The position numbers and the translations under genes are program-made. Below are positions 1 to 12,860 of a stretch of DNA of 64,000 nucleotides, one piece after another. Positions within the stretch are counted from its first letter, which is position 1. Every line of letters begins with the position of its first letter. Origin of the DNA: Pterobdella sp. o SKG-2022 (Eukaryota > Annelida > Clitellata > Hirudinida > Piscicolidae); the NCBI GenBank assembly GCA_964035795.1, contig OZ038321.1:24485986-24549985 (forward strand). The letters run 5' to 3'. The notes beneath the pieces are model-generated. The model saw only the letters and a program-made list of their open reading frames with translations, was not told the origin of the DNA and searched no databases.

Positions 1-3000
1 TTTAATGAAAACATAAATACACATGTAACAAGCTGAGTGAAGACATAAATACCTAATCAAGCTATCAGAAATTTTTGGTTATGTGTACCAAGGCAAACTT
101 GACGTACCCGAGAGGTAGGAAACTCATATTTACAATCAGACATGCCAATTACTTATCTGCAAATACTGAGACATGTTTTGTGGCTTTGTTTGGTGGTGAG
201 GTGGTGTAGATAAAATTAAAGATATCTTATTTATTTTTAAGAGACAAAACTTTTGTTTATTTTTTGTTTTGTTATTTTTATTATATACTATTTAAAATAT
301 TATTCTTTATCTTGTTCTTAATCTTCAAATTCGATAAATATTATCGATAAAATTTTTCTTAAATCTCTAACTCATGGCCCATTATTGAATAAAGATTGAA
401 AATTTTCTGCTTCATTGTGATGTTAATTTGAGGGGTAGTCGACCAGTTGTTAGAACCTTTATCTTGTCACATTAGTATGAGGTTCATTAATAAGATATTC
501 CAGCTCATGTTTCGGGGAATTTTCACGTGGGGTAACATGAAAATTTATTTATTAATTTATTATTAATTATATATTAACTTATAAATTAGAGTTTTCGTTG
601 AAAATTATAAAAATGTAAACAGATAATCAAACGATAGTGGATGTTTTAGCTTTTTAGAGGCAACTTAAGGTACTTATAAATAAGATACAACAATTTTTCA
701 CGTCGATTTATGAAAGAATTTCAGTACATTTATTGAGCAAAAAACAGCTATAATTTTCGATGAGTTTAGCCTTATCATAAAACGTTAGTGAAAAAGACAG
801 CTACTAAATAAACTTTTCCGATAGTGAATATAAATCAATAAATGTGGGTAATATGAAGCTTTAATTTCTCGGTGAATCAACTTATAAATTTAAATCTTTA
901 TTGACTAGTTTATTTGTGGTTCAAACAATTTTTATGCTACACTCATATTTCAGTGTTGAGCTTTTTTATCCCATATTCAATAAGGTTTATTGACTTTCAG
1001 AAGCTTTTTGTAAGTCGAACTCACATTATCAATGCATTACTAGCTCAATATCAGTATTAGTTAACCTTCTATAGATAAATTCAAGTCAATAGAAATTAGC
1101 TTGATGAAATACAAAAAACACGTTAGAATATTATGAAAGATATTATTTTTAAAAACTCATCGAATTATCACCTCGTTCTTCAGAAAAACTTTGCTTTTGT
1201 TTCTGAGTATTCACATTTTATTATCAACGTAGGACAAGAGGTTCTTATTAGTATAATCTCAATTCTAATCTATTTCAAAGAATCTTCGGAATTTTTAAGG
1301 AATAATTTGGAAAAAATAATAATTACTCATAACGTTAATAATAATTATTATTTTTATTAATAAAAAACTTAACTCTTAAAAAGAAATGGCGACTTAGTGT
1401 CAGCATTGATAATTGAAATATTCAATATACATTGAAACTTCAGTAACTGTTTTTGAGCCATAGATGTTGACAAATTTAAGTTTCTAAAAATTAATAAAGA
1501 TTATGACCACCTCAAAAGCAAGCTAACTGATGTTATCGTTAATGTGTTTTTAATAACCAACTCGTGTTAAATTTAATATCATTGATATTGTATCATATTG
1601 TATCAATTATTTTAAGAATTTTTATCATTATAAGATATATCAATTTCAATGTTTATACTTTTGATTGATAGTGTTTCAAATTTTATCACTGATCATATGA
1701 ATACATTTTTCTTATACATAAAAATTATAAATTTTAAATAAAATTTTCTTTAAAGTGATCTGGAGTAAATATTGCTTTATTTCAATAAAAGATATTGTTT
1801 ATTATGTCGATTACGTAATGAATCCTACCATATAGTGATTATACAGATTCAATATACGATAAAATTGATTTCTTTTTGAAATTATGTTGGAAATTAATTA
1901 TTGTGACATAACTGAAAAGTTCAAGACATAACGTAACATACAAATGTCTATGTTTTAAAGGTGACTCAAAAAATAGAGCATAGAAAATTAAATCAATAGG
2001 TTTAACTGATCATTAAAAAAAATATTAAATAAAAATATTTTAGAGAATAAAAAAAAGTTTTAAAGTAACTTTTAAAAAAAATATGAGTTTTAATGTTTAA
2101 GAAATTCAAAATACGTTCAATTAAAAAGAGATTATGTAAAATCTAGAAAAGTTATCAACTGTCTTGTGTCTTGCGCTTTGATAGCTATAGAGTTGTTTGA
2201 GGTTATAAAGTTTTGTTTGAAGCGAATAAGGGTTTTACGACACACTCTGTAACTTTATTCTTTTGAGTTGCTTATTACGCAAAATGCATTAGCATAATTT
2301 TGCTACGTGATTCCACATCCGACATAATAATTGTGAAATTTTAAACGATATATTTGTTAAATATGGTTTTAAACATGTTTTTTGTTGAAAAGCAGTTAGA
2401 TATTTTAAAAATCTAAGACAGATTTATTGAATTAATTATGAAAGTTATAAACAATAAATCTGAGCATAATAAAATAAAGATCGATAAACTATAGTGTTAG
2501 ATCAGATTCTAAAAATCACTGCTCAAAAAAGTTGATATCTTTATAGTTAACTATAAAATAATTATTCAGATTTTTATGAAGTCATGGAGTAAAATGATAA
2601 TAATATATGAAATATAAGGTAGGAGGAAAAACGTGAAAAGACATGAATAGAAAAGTGCTTAACATAAGAAAAGTAATAAGATCGGTACATAACACATTGC
2701 AAATGGTGCCAAATGCTTTTAAATGGTATTTGCACACTTTTCTCAGCAACTAAATTCTAGGTGTAATAATGGGTTCAACCCATCAAACGAAAGTTTGGGC
2801 TTTAAAAGCATTTAAATGTGAAACTTTTAAAGGGTCCACTGTTTGGGCATAATGGTTGTTTGGTCAATCCATGCTCGGAAATAAAAAAAGTCTGCAATAA
2901 AATCATTAACGTAATAAAATGCAGATTTGATTGTACATTCAATCTTTCTACCTATCGTTGATATGAAAGTATGTATGTATGTATGTATGTATGATGTATA

Positions 3001-3030
3001 AGATTTTCAGTTGTTGTTCTTAGCTATCTT
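1..3030. other. AT-rich intergenic DNA, no gene seen
   Basis: I find no exon-like reading frame with splice sites or a recognisable domain here. The one open frame (1133-1360) is an AT-rich run of Ile, Asn and Phe codons without family resemblance. The only structure noted is a short foldback around 2710-2815 and a GTAT microsatellite at 2969-2993. Confidence 0.6.
2969..2993. repeat. (GTAT)n microsatellite
   Basis: About six perfect copies of the tetranucleotide GTAT, lying just upstream of the putative promoter of the C2-PDZ gene. Confidence 0.9.
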
Positions 3031-3035
3031 TGCCC

Positions 3036-3075
3036 GATGTATATATAAGCTACGAGGTTCCTTTTAAACATATCA
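3036..3075 (+). promoter_or_regulatory. putative TATA-box promoter of the C2-PDZ gene
   Basis: TATATAAG at 3042-3049 is a good TATA-box match about 200 bases upstream of the ATG at 3250, in otherwise ordinary AT-rich sequence. A start site near 3070-3080 would give a 170-base leader. A 3' splice-like tract ending at 3247 (T-rich run then ACAG) immediately precedes the ATG, so the leader may contain an intron. Inference from motif and position only. Confidence 0.35.
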
Positions 3076-3249
3076 AATTCGATCTTTATTTTGTACATCA
3101 AATACCTAAATCTTAAATTATATTTTTGGATTATTATCACTTCGACTAAAGTTTGTTTTTACAATTTATTCGAATTTCAGTTATTTTTCTATTAAATTGT
3201 ATAGTACAATTTTGATTTGTTATATTTTATCATACTTTTTTTTACAGTG

Positions 3250-5448
3250 ATGGATAGCTTCAGCGAAAGTAGTTTTTTGAGAGGAGAAGACATAGTATTT
3301 TCAAGTCTGGTATCTCTACACTTTGACGAAGAGAACACCGATATAGACACGGTAAGAAACGAATGCAACAACGACAAAACCCTAATGGATGCAGATATGG
3401 ACAACACATTTTCCATTTCATATATCAACCCAAACCAATCTAATACCAGTACTGATGAACACACACTTGTTTTATCTCCAATGACGTCTTTATGGTCGTG
3501 CGATTCACTGAACAGTCCTTCCTCTATTGAAACTCTTAGAGATAGTGTCAAAGATAGACCCTTTTTCACTAATACTAATGGAACGATGCTCAACTATACA
3601 CCATTTGATAATTCTAAGTCCACCGTGATTGGAGATTGGTTGAAAACACTAAGTGTTAAAAGTATTGATCACACTCTCACCAGCAATGATACTTTCTTAG
3701 ATAACTCATTCAGAATAGATACAGTGATAGACAGCCAGTTGAATGAAGATTTTGTTGATGATGACGATTTATTTAGCCTGACATTTAACCCAGAAGATTT
3801 CAGCACGTCAACAAACAAACATTTCGAGCCGACAAAACATAAAAACAAACTAAAAACATATGAGAGCACAACTTCTGAATTAGTTTTTAATGATTTTATG
3901 GATGCTAACAACGATGATGGTACGATGCAGGAGAATGAGAGTGATGAACTACATAGTTACAATCATTTGAATTACAACGTTTCTCGTATGGTGCGAAGCT
4001 CGACAGTAAAATCATTTTGTCACCCATCAAAACCTGAGCCCCTCGAGATTAGCACAATAGGTGTAAAATCTAATAACCCTCATCAAGTCGTGTCGAGGGT
4101 TTCTAAACTCGGACAACATATACCAATAATAAGGAAAAATAAAATGCATCGTTATAAAGGGATAAAAAAACTTAAAAGCTATATTACCAAAACTTTCAAG
4201 AAATTTAAAAACCAAAAAAACGATTTGAACTTTTTCACGTTTGACGAGACTACAGTAATATCAAGGTATATTCCGGAGCTCTCCAAATGCCCTGCTGTTT
4301 ATAACCCCGACGATACTCTCTTCAAAGACAGTGAGTATTGTTTTCGTTGATTGTCATTCACTGAATCAGTACCTTAACTTTCAATTTATTTTTTTTAGAT
4401 AACATATTTTTGAACATACGTTCGAACTCCGATGGCCTATTCAACATAGAAGTGATTAAAGGACACAACTTAAAATTGAATAAGAACCATTTAGATGAAA
4501 CGTTTCTCAAGTTTTCTATCATGACAAAGAGTCAAGAAAAGTTAAGTTGGAGATCTGGTTTTGTTATGGGGAGTCAAGATCCTCTATACGAAGAAGGATT
4601 CACGCTGTAAGTGAACCTAATTACTAGTTAACTAAGCATTGTAGCTATATGGATAAATGTAATTATAAAAAATGTATATAGTTACTACAGTTGAAAAAAT
4701 TTTCAAACAATAATCATATTTTTCACAGAAATGTGCACGAAGATGATTACGAAAGTCGACTCTTGATAAGGTTGTATCAGGCCAGCGACGAAGATGATAC
4801 TGGTTTCCTCGTTGGCTGCATGTCATTTAGCATGGCCAGTTTACTTCAAAGGGTAGGTTACATTTAAATCTACATACATTTAAATTTTTCTTTTTAATCA
4901 TTCGGTTTTAATACTTATTACCGTTTTTCAGGGAGTTGAAGGAAACTATCATTTGCTACCGAAAGAGCTAGGAACAGAAAAGCATTTAAAAGTTGTCACG
5001 GGACATTCGACAATAAGATCCGTTGTGTTCTACCCACCAAAAGCATTGAAAAATTCCAACAGAACGCTTGGCTGTCAATTTTCATCAACAACGCCTGCCA
5101 CTATCACTAGCACGAGTAATAATGGACTTGCATCCATGTGCGGTCTATTCCCAGGAGACCAGATTGTCTCGATTAACGGTTATGATGTTTCTGGCACTTC
5201 GCCTTCCCTCATCGAACATTTCTTAAGGTATGCCCAGTTTTATATCAATGTATTACAAATAAATTTTCATTGTTCATTTAAGTTTTGTAATTCTTTCCAG
5301 CAATGAAGAAAGGAATTTAGAAATGATGGTGAGAAGAGAAATATTAAAAAAAGACTACAAACACATTAATAACCTTATCGCCATTTTTAACAAAAAGACC
5401 AACGATGCAGAAACATGCATCAACGAGTCATCGCTGCTGTTGTATTGA
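3250..5448 (+). CDS. C2-PDZ domain protein, RGS3-like N-terminal architecture (no RGS domain)
   Basis: Five exons: 3250-4330, 4399-4606, 4729-4852, 4932-5227 and 5301-5448, with GT-AG introns of phases 1, 2, 0, 2, giving 618 residues. I chose the ATG at 3250; an earlier in-frame ATG at 3217 lies before the probable acceptor at 3247. Residues 1-360 are Ser/Thr/Asp/Asn-rich and unrecognised. Residues about 365-470 read as a C2 domain (FNIEVIKGHNL, then GCMSFSMASLL). The following GNYHLLPKELG plus KHLKV resembles the linker between C2 and PDZ in long RGS3. Residues about 495-585 form a PDZ domain (LGCQF binding loop, GLFPGDQIVSINGYDV). The family tethers signalling proteins at membranes, but no RGS domain follows here, so GAP activity is not expected. 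Donors are conventional (gtgagt, gtaagt, gtaggt, gtatgc). It is convergent with the C2-PDZ-DH gene. Confidence 0.85.
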
Positions 5449-5524
5449 ATGTGACTGTGATAATTGTAAATAGCGTAAATGTGAAAATATTGTATTTCTT
5501 TTAAATTCGATGATTGTATATTGA

Positions 5525-5530
5525 AATAAA
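5525..5530 (+). terminator. poly(A) signal AATAAA of the C2-PDZ gene
   Basis: Canonical AATAAA 77 bases after the stop codon at 5448, followed by a T-rich stretch, consistent with a short 3'UTR. Confidence 0.7.
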
Positions 5531-5559
5531 TTATTTTCTTTTCAATACTTTTTGATTCG

Positions 5560-7470
5560 CTGGCGTAAAAAAAAGTTTAAAGCTCAATAAAGAATATAAG
5601 CTATTTAGAATAAAAAAGTTCAAAGAACTCGTTTTGAAATAAGTAATTAAGATAAAATAAAGATGGTTTTACGAGAACTAAAGCAGGTAGCTGCAGTGAT
5701 GTCAGCGGTGGTGAGAACATTAATCTGTGTCATGTAGCCCTCCTCCAATACATTACCTTCACCATTGAAGAGTTTATTGATCATAACTTCAATCCTATTA
5801 TACCCTTAAATCCATAAATTGGAATATAACTCATTTTCATGAAGGGTTGATTAAGTTTCAACTGGCTTGAATATTTAGTTGAAATTGTACGTATTAAATT
5901 TGATTAGTGGGTTGTTCCCGTGATGATTTATTGGGCACGGTGATTGGATAGATAAGATAGTGAGGATGAAGTGTGCTGTTTAAGGGATATTATTGCATAT
6001 AAATTAGATAGTTTAAGATTTATGTTTCCTTTTTATTATAACAGCATTTTTCTGAGACATCATGTGCCAATTTTGACAATTTTTTATTCAACTAAAATTC
6101 CCGACAAACTCAACTTTGTCATAACTCATTGTTTTTTCAGCTATATCTTGACAAAATTGAATTTTTCGAAAATTTTAATTTATTAAAAAAAGTATCAAAA
6201 TAATGCCATTTGAATTATTTTTAAAAACGAATAACATTAATTTCACATAATTATTATAGGTTAGACAGTTTAAATAGGGCTAAAACTCCATAAACCTTTG
6301 ACAAACTTGAATTTATAAGTTAATTAGGAGGTTTTCAGATAATGATTTCCAAAAATTTTTTACTTCCTGTTATTAAACATGTTTTAACTAATTTTTAATA
6401 ATTACTACGTTATTTTATTGAACCATTTTTAACCTTAATGAAATACTATAAGATTGAAGGGATCATTAGAAGACTGAGTTATGGCTTGACAATAGTTTTA
6501 TATAGAAATACGACACAGTCGGTTTGCAGGGTTGTGTTGTGATAAAGGAAACCGTATATACCACGTCAAAATCATTTTAAATTTAGATAAATCATTAGAT
6601 AATGTTTTTTTCTATTCAAACTTATTCATCGTTTCAAGGGTTAACTTAATTATTAGTATTAGTATTCACTTTAATGACTCTCATTGAGACATTTACCATC
6701 ACGATTCCCAGCCACAGTATTGTTCAATATTGCAAGAATATAGTCCAATATTGTATAAAAGGAGGAGTATTGTAACAGGAGATCAAGGCTTAACAGTTTG
6801 CGTAAGGTTTGAAAGATTTGGTAACATCAAAGGAGCTTTACGTAATGTATTCGCTTATTTTTTGTGACATGAGACAATTCACGAATTTATCCAAGTTAAA
6901 TTTTTTTGAACAATTATTGAAGTAATAATTATTTTGAATAAGCTAAAGTAATAATTCTTATAGCATTTAGAATATTTCTTCAAATAGTCTATACAACTAA
7001 TATAGTTAGTTAATTATTGTTAAATAATAGGGAGTGGTAATGACAATGATTTTCATTTTGATTTCCCTCCATTTCTTTTAATTAGCTTTATGATCTGCAA
7101 TTACTCTTTACTTTGCAATGATTTCAAGAGCCATTTGAATGAGTGACAATTTACTTTTAGTATAGAATATACTCTAGTGTTAAGTTCATACATGGTACGA
7201 AGCCTTACAGACATATGCAATGCGTTATTCTATATTAAAAAATTGTATTTCCGTATGAATACTCTAGTAGTAAGAGTGCGAAAATTTTCATAGGTGTAAG
7301 TGATCAAACAAATCCAGGGCTTACAACTACAGCAAAATTTTAAATAATTTCTCAAACCATCAAGTTCAGTATCGATAAACTTTACTTTTTTCAGATGTTT
7401 TGTCGTTAACCAATTACATGGCTTGATTCGAATATTTCTAGTAACGACCAATTTTTAAATTCGATTTGCA
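5560..7470. other. intergenic gap between convergent C2-PDZ genes
   Basis: AT-rich sequence between the two poly(A) signals. No exon with family resemblance or paired splice sites was seen. The open frames at 5971-6186 (+) and 7230-7451 (-) are short, have no neighbours to splice to and lack domain features. Confidence 0.55.
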
Positions 7471-7479
7471 CAGATAATT

Positions 7480-7485
7480 TTTATT
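7480..7485 (-). terminator. candidate poly(A) signal of the C2-PDZ-DH gene
   Basis: AATAAA on the minus strand about 90 bases beyond the proposed stop codon at 7577-7575. Several A/T-rich alternatives lie nearby. Confidence 0.45.
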
Positions 7486-7574
7486 TTAAATAAAAAGTAA
7501 AAAAAAACAAAATAAAAAACACGAGACATGGTCACAATCGTACAAATTTTAATGAAAAGTTTTTGTATGGCACA

Positions 7575-10500
7575 TCAGCACTCTTCAGCACTATCGTAAT
7601 CATCGAGAACCATGAGAGTTTTGTCTGCCTGCTTGTTCAGGTCTGGAAATAGTAATGTTACAATTATATGGAAATTAATGGTGAGGGTATTGGTTGTTTA
7701 GTATCTGTTAATCATACAAAAATAGATCGAAATATAGTTATGTAGTTTATAAACAAGACTGTTAATAGAAATTATTTATGATGTTATTAGAAGACTTGCT
7801 TCAATCGATAAACGATCTTGATTTGAATTTAACTCCTGCATCAGGTTACCTATCCAAATCTATTTACTAAAATTTTATTTTTACCAACTAGATAGTTGTA
7901 GCAAGCTTTGACCGAAATTTTCTGAAGCTTCTTGTTCTCTTAACAGACTTAAAAGGCGTTTTAAAACCCTTGAAATATGTACTGCGGGCAAAAGGAGGTA
8001 TTCTTCGAAGCACATTAAGCTTTCAGATTTTGTTTTTTTCTGCGAATAAATAATAAAATTGAATTAGATAAAAAAAAATTTTTTATTATTTAGTTTTTTT
8101 CCGAAATTTGAGTTACAATTGAATTTGAAGCTTTTAATTAACTTACCTCTACTGTGTTGGAGATATCTTGGTTTATCATGCATAAGGATTTATATTTCTT
8201 CAAGGCGTCGTCCAAGCCATTCATATATTGATTATAAGACTGAGAAATCATTTCTATCTTGCTGAGATATATTTTCAATATTTGCTTACTGGAAATGAAA
8301 CTACATTTGGTTGATACTAATTTTTGCGTATCTTTTTCCATGTTTCTTGTACAATTTTGACTTTTGTTATACAATATTGTATCTTCATTAACAGACTCAT
8401 TTCCTTCACTATCAACATATTTTCTAAAAATTACTTCAAATGAATCAGCCGAATCCATAGCAGAATCACTATCATTTGATATTTTATGATTATTATTATG
8501 ATCTCTGCAACATTTTTGTCTGTTTTTTGAGCCTTCGAACGCAGAAATTTCATGAAAGACATCTTGTTTTTCTTTGCAGCTCGAGGAGTTTATACTTTCT
8601 AACATCTCAAACTCTTCACATAAATGCTTGGAGATGCTTTTTACCTGTTTTGAATTTTTATTACAAATAAGTATGTGGTTTGAATTAATGTTATAAATAT
8701 ATTTTAAAATTTTATGGCCAAAGTTACTACCATATGAATGTTTTGGAAAACTGTTTGGGATTGTTTTTGAGTAAAAAACCCAGCTTGGAACAGTGGCTGT
8801 TGATAATGTTCATAGAAGTTTTGCATTGCTCTGCAGAACATACGCTCCAACTCCAAAACTTGCTCTCCAAAGCTCTACAATTGTTCAATAGAGTGAGTAT
8901 TTTTATGCCATCACAATCCACTATATGAAATGATGTGATTTTTAAATGAATTTCTAAAATTAAAAATTAGTATTACCAACATTTAATAGAGCGGAATTTA
9001 ATGAATCTATAAAGTTGACTCACGAAGTTTGGATTGGAGCAGGCACTGCTCGTGTCACTGTTTGATTCCTTTGAGGCACTGAAGTTTAGTCTTTTGACGA
9101 CAGGAAAGTTTAACCCTGCTTTTTTTGGAGTTACAGAATCGAGTGAAGGTAAATTATAGGATTTTCTCATAGTATTATTTTGTTGTTTAGCATGCTTGTT
9201 TGTTGAAAAAACGTGGAAAGAAGAAATTCCAGAAGACTCAGGCTCCAACGAGTTTTGGAGGTTGATGAAACCATTTTTTTCTTTCAGCTGAGTAGCGTTA
9301 TATCTGTTATTTCTTTGTTGTTTGTTGCTGAAACTTTCATCAGAAGATTTAAAAGAAGAGTCAGATAAAAGCATGCCTTCATTCAATATAGAAGGAATAT
9401 GGTTCTCTTTGTCATCGTTTAAATAATGTTGCGAAGTGTAAAAATTTCGAACGGATTTTATTTTCCATTTTTTAACCATTCTTCTGGAATCAATAGAATC
9501 TTCATATTTCCTCTTCTTCAGAATAGTATCAGAACTTCTCAAGGAGCTTAGAATGGACGAATCGAAAGTATTGGTTTTTCTGGTTGTAGCTTCAAAGGCT
9601 GAGTGGCCTACACCAGAATCGATCATAGAATTCGAAGTCCTTCTAACAACAGTAAGAAAAATACACGACGAAGCTTGACTGATGAATGATGCCACTACAT
9701 TTGAAGGCTGGTTATAAAGGTGAGAGCCATTAACAGCAAAAATTTGGTCCCCAATTTGCAGACCGGATTCTATCGCATGGGCAGACAAATGAGAAACTTC
9801 ACAAGGAAATTTACCATCTATACTGAAGCCAAAAGTGCCATTCGAGCTTATATTCAGAGTCAAATTATGAATTGTAGCTACAGATGAGATAGATTTGTTT
9901 TGAGTCTGCGAATACGTGCCAGTAGTTTCATTGAAAAAATCTCTTTTCACAGGTTTGATATATCTACTGTTATGATGAACTTCTCTATTGACATTAACAT
10001 TTTCTTTAGGATTAGAGGGAAGTTTCCTTAAAGGCTTGCATGGAATCCATCCCTTCAAAAGGTTAATATTAACGTAACAAGGCATTTTTGAATTATATTG
10101 GAAATAACTTTTTAAATAATTTTCTTACTTACAGAGTAATGGTTTTCCAAGGAGTCCAAAGTATTGTATTCGCATCGGCAAAGCTCTTGTTCATCACGAC
10201 TGAAATTTTAAAAACTCCCATAAAACGTATTTCAGAAGATAATATGAAGTGTTCAACATTCTTTTTATACAAGATACTATTTCTTCATTTAATTATCTGC
10301 CTAATTTATTCTAACAATTCTGACTCCTGCAGTTATTAATTTGCCTTCTTGCGATTGTCATTGTTCATTTGAGAAAGGAAGTGATTTTATATAAGATTAT
10401 GTTTATATAAACAAATTAGTTTTACTTTTTGTTAAATTACATCAAGTATACTACTTCACCTTGGCAACTTTTGATGAATCGAAATAAGAATGGTATTACC

Positions 10501-12860
10501 AATCATGTTTCTGTGAATTTTAAATATTTTTATTTCGTAGATGTTAAAAAAATTTCTTTAGATCAAATTTAAAATTTTTTATAAGTTACCTTTCAAAGTA
10601 GGCTTGAAAGAAAATTGGGTTTTTGGTATTCTGAAATTTCACTTTCTTAGAATCTTCCTTCCCTAGTCCAAACTTTGCCTATTAGTTGAAAAACAATGCA
10701 CGATTAGCACATATACATTTATTCACTCACACCTTGTTAGTAATCAAATGGGCGTGCTGACATTATTAAGAAAAGGGATTGTATATAAGATCAAAGGAGT
10801 TAGAGATTGAATCCAAAAGATTAGACGCTAAGTTGGATATTTTCCTAGAAAGTAGCAAGGAATTTACGATTTTAAAAGTAAAAAAAAGCTGTAAAAAAAA
10901 TCATAAAAATTAATTTTTTCAAAATAATTCACTAGAAAATGAAGAATTCGTTGAAACCGTCATAGTTATTTATTAGTTTATGGATAGCAGCAACACATTT
11001 GTTGGTTTCAAATTGCCTGTCTAAATTCTTCAGCTGATCACATGTAATAACCCCTTCTCATCTTTCTTCTATAATAATCCCTAATAATGCCTCTATTTGA
11101 CACAAAAATTATTAGCACATTACTAAATTCTATGACGTGAAAATTAGGTTGGAACATAATTTATCAAATCATCACGTTAAACTATGGAATCATGGGTTTT
11201 TGCACATAACGTGGCAGTATCGATAATAAGCAGTAATTATATGTCAGGATTTTTAACCCTGGGCACTAAGAGATTCATCATATATGCGCAGATTCCGAAG
11301 CATACAATCCTCAATAGGTCAACAAGTTATGTATATATTGCTGAAATAGCAGTGTATCATGGCACTGCTAGCAATTTTAAGGTTAATTAACTCCGTTCAC
11401 TATTATATCCTGCCAAGAATTTGTATACGATTTCCGTTATTGGAATTCCGATATGTATTGTTGGTTGGGTAAATTAATGGTTTTTTGGCATTTGATTGTC
11501 GCCTGACAAGTAATGAGAGCAATTACTTGTATCTAGTGTTAATGATGTATTCTCTCTCTGTATAGAGTCTATTTTAATGGTAACAAAAATGTTTATTTAT
11601 ATTAAAAAACCAACCTTGATTATAAGAGTATCGGTCAAAGCTGTTTTGAGGTTTTCATTCAAAGTCAGTCCCAGAACTTTAGAGAAAGTTTATATATATT
11701 GAAATGTATTTTAAGACACGTTAGCCATTTAGAATGCAATATCATATTACTTGAATACAAAACTAAATCGAAAATACATTAAAATTTTTGTTAAGTTTGA
11801 TTAAAAATTATAGTAACAAAGCTTTTCAATAGTTGAACAGCAAATTTTTAGAATATGTAAGGTTGCTTACCGGTTAATTTGACATTTTTAGTATCAATCT
11901 CCAAGTTTATTTTTATCTTTGGCGTTCCTGAATTGTTGGAAAACTCAAGGTAAACCTCAAAAATAAAAATGAGAATAAAAGTGTTATAGCAGGTGATCGG
12001 TATATAGACCTCCAACAAACTTTTGCTATGTTTGCACAATAATCTCACTTCTAACACATTTGTTAGCATAGCTGTACATGACTGTCAGTAAAAAGTGATA
12101 TATGAATAGCATATTACATTTTTCCATGAATTAGTTTATATATGAAAATTTAACCATAAAATTGAAAAATATACTTAAACTTTTAGAAATACCTACTATT
12201 ACAAAGTATACAACAGATTGGCTACAAGATGAGACTTAATTGGGATTAGGGACCAGCGTTAAAAGGCGTGATAGATCCTATACAGATCAACTGTTGCGTC
12301 CATAAAAATGCCTTAAACCTCTTAATCTCCCAAAGTAGCGTGAAAATTCGCTTTAAAATCTACGAAACTCAACAGTTCATTAACGTTTTACAGTAATCTA
12401 ATGATTATGCCATATATAGTTAACATGTGAAAAAATATATAAGAAATTTACCGCTTTTTGTTGCATATGGGTCATTCAAGCTGTTTAATAAACAGTGATT
12501 TCTCTGGTAGATGTCTTCTTTCATTTCGAATTCTTTATTATGCATCTGGGATGGCTGCTTTAATTGGTACGTTCGTATGGCATCGGGAGCGATGATGTTC
12601 GTGTTGAGTGATGTAGAATCAAACGATGTGTGGAGATTGCTGATCAGATCTTTCAAAAACTCTCTTCTTCCAGATGTAGGCTCAAAAGAATTGGAATCTT
12701 TATTGTTGCTGCTATCTTTAGCTATTCTGTTAAAGATGCTGTAAGAGGCAGTGTTTTGTGAAGACTTTTTGTGAACTCGTGTAGCGTGTTTTCTCGGGGA
12801 AGGATCGGCAGGGACACAACATTGGTACATCTTCTCCATCAGAGATTGCCTCTTTTTCAT
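7575..12860 (-). CDS. C2-PDZ-RhoGEF (DH domain) protein
   Basis: Nine exons read downward: 12860-12452, 12071-11871, 10662-10590, 10199-10133, 10052-9024, 8874-8731, 8644-8147, 8039-7889 and 7642-7575 (phases 1,1,2,0,0,0,0,1), giving up to 879 residues. Exons 2-4 form a C2-like domain (EVYLEFSNNSG, KNPIFFQAYFE). Residues about 310-388 are a PDZ domain (TFGFSIDG loop, GLQIGDQIFAVNG), closest in feel to the RGS12/RGS3 type. Exons 6-9 form a DH domain: CR1 in exon 6 (ERMFCRAMQNFYEHYQQPL), CR3 in exon 8 (FEEYLLLPAVHISRVLKRLL). About 90 Ser/Asn-rich residues separate CR1 from the next helix. DH domains exchange GDP for GTP on Rho-family GTPases. No PH domain follows; the protein ends DYDSAEEC. Uncertain points: the last donor (GTTGGT at 7888, giving frame; the GTAAAA at 7884 would give a stop) and a possible 54-base intron at 12009-11956 inside exon 2. 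The start at 12860 is the first ATG of the frame. Confidence 0.75.

Noticed and set aside
3192..3593. Minus-strand open frame of 133 codons
   Set aside because: It lies antisense to exon 1 of the C2-PDZ gene, whose frame is supported by splicing into C2 and PDZ exons; the antisense frame is Ser/Leu-rich by complement of Ser/Asp codons.
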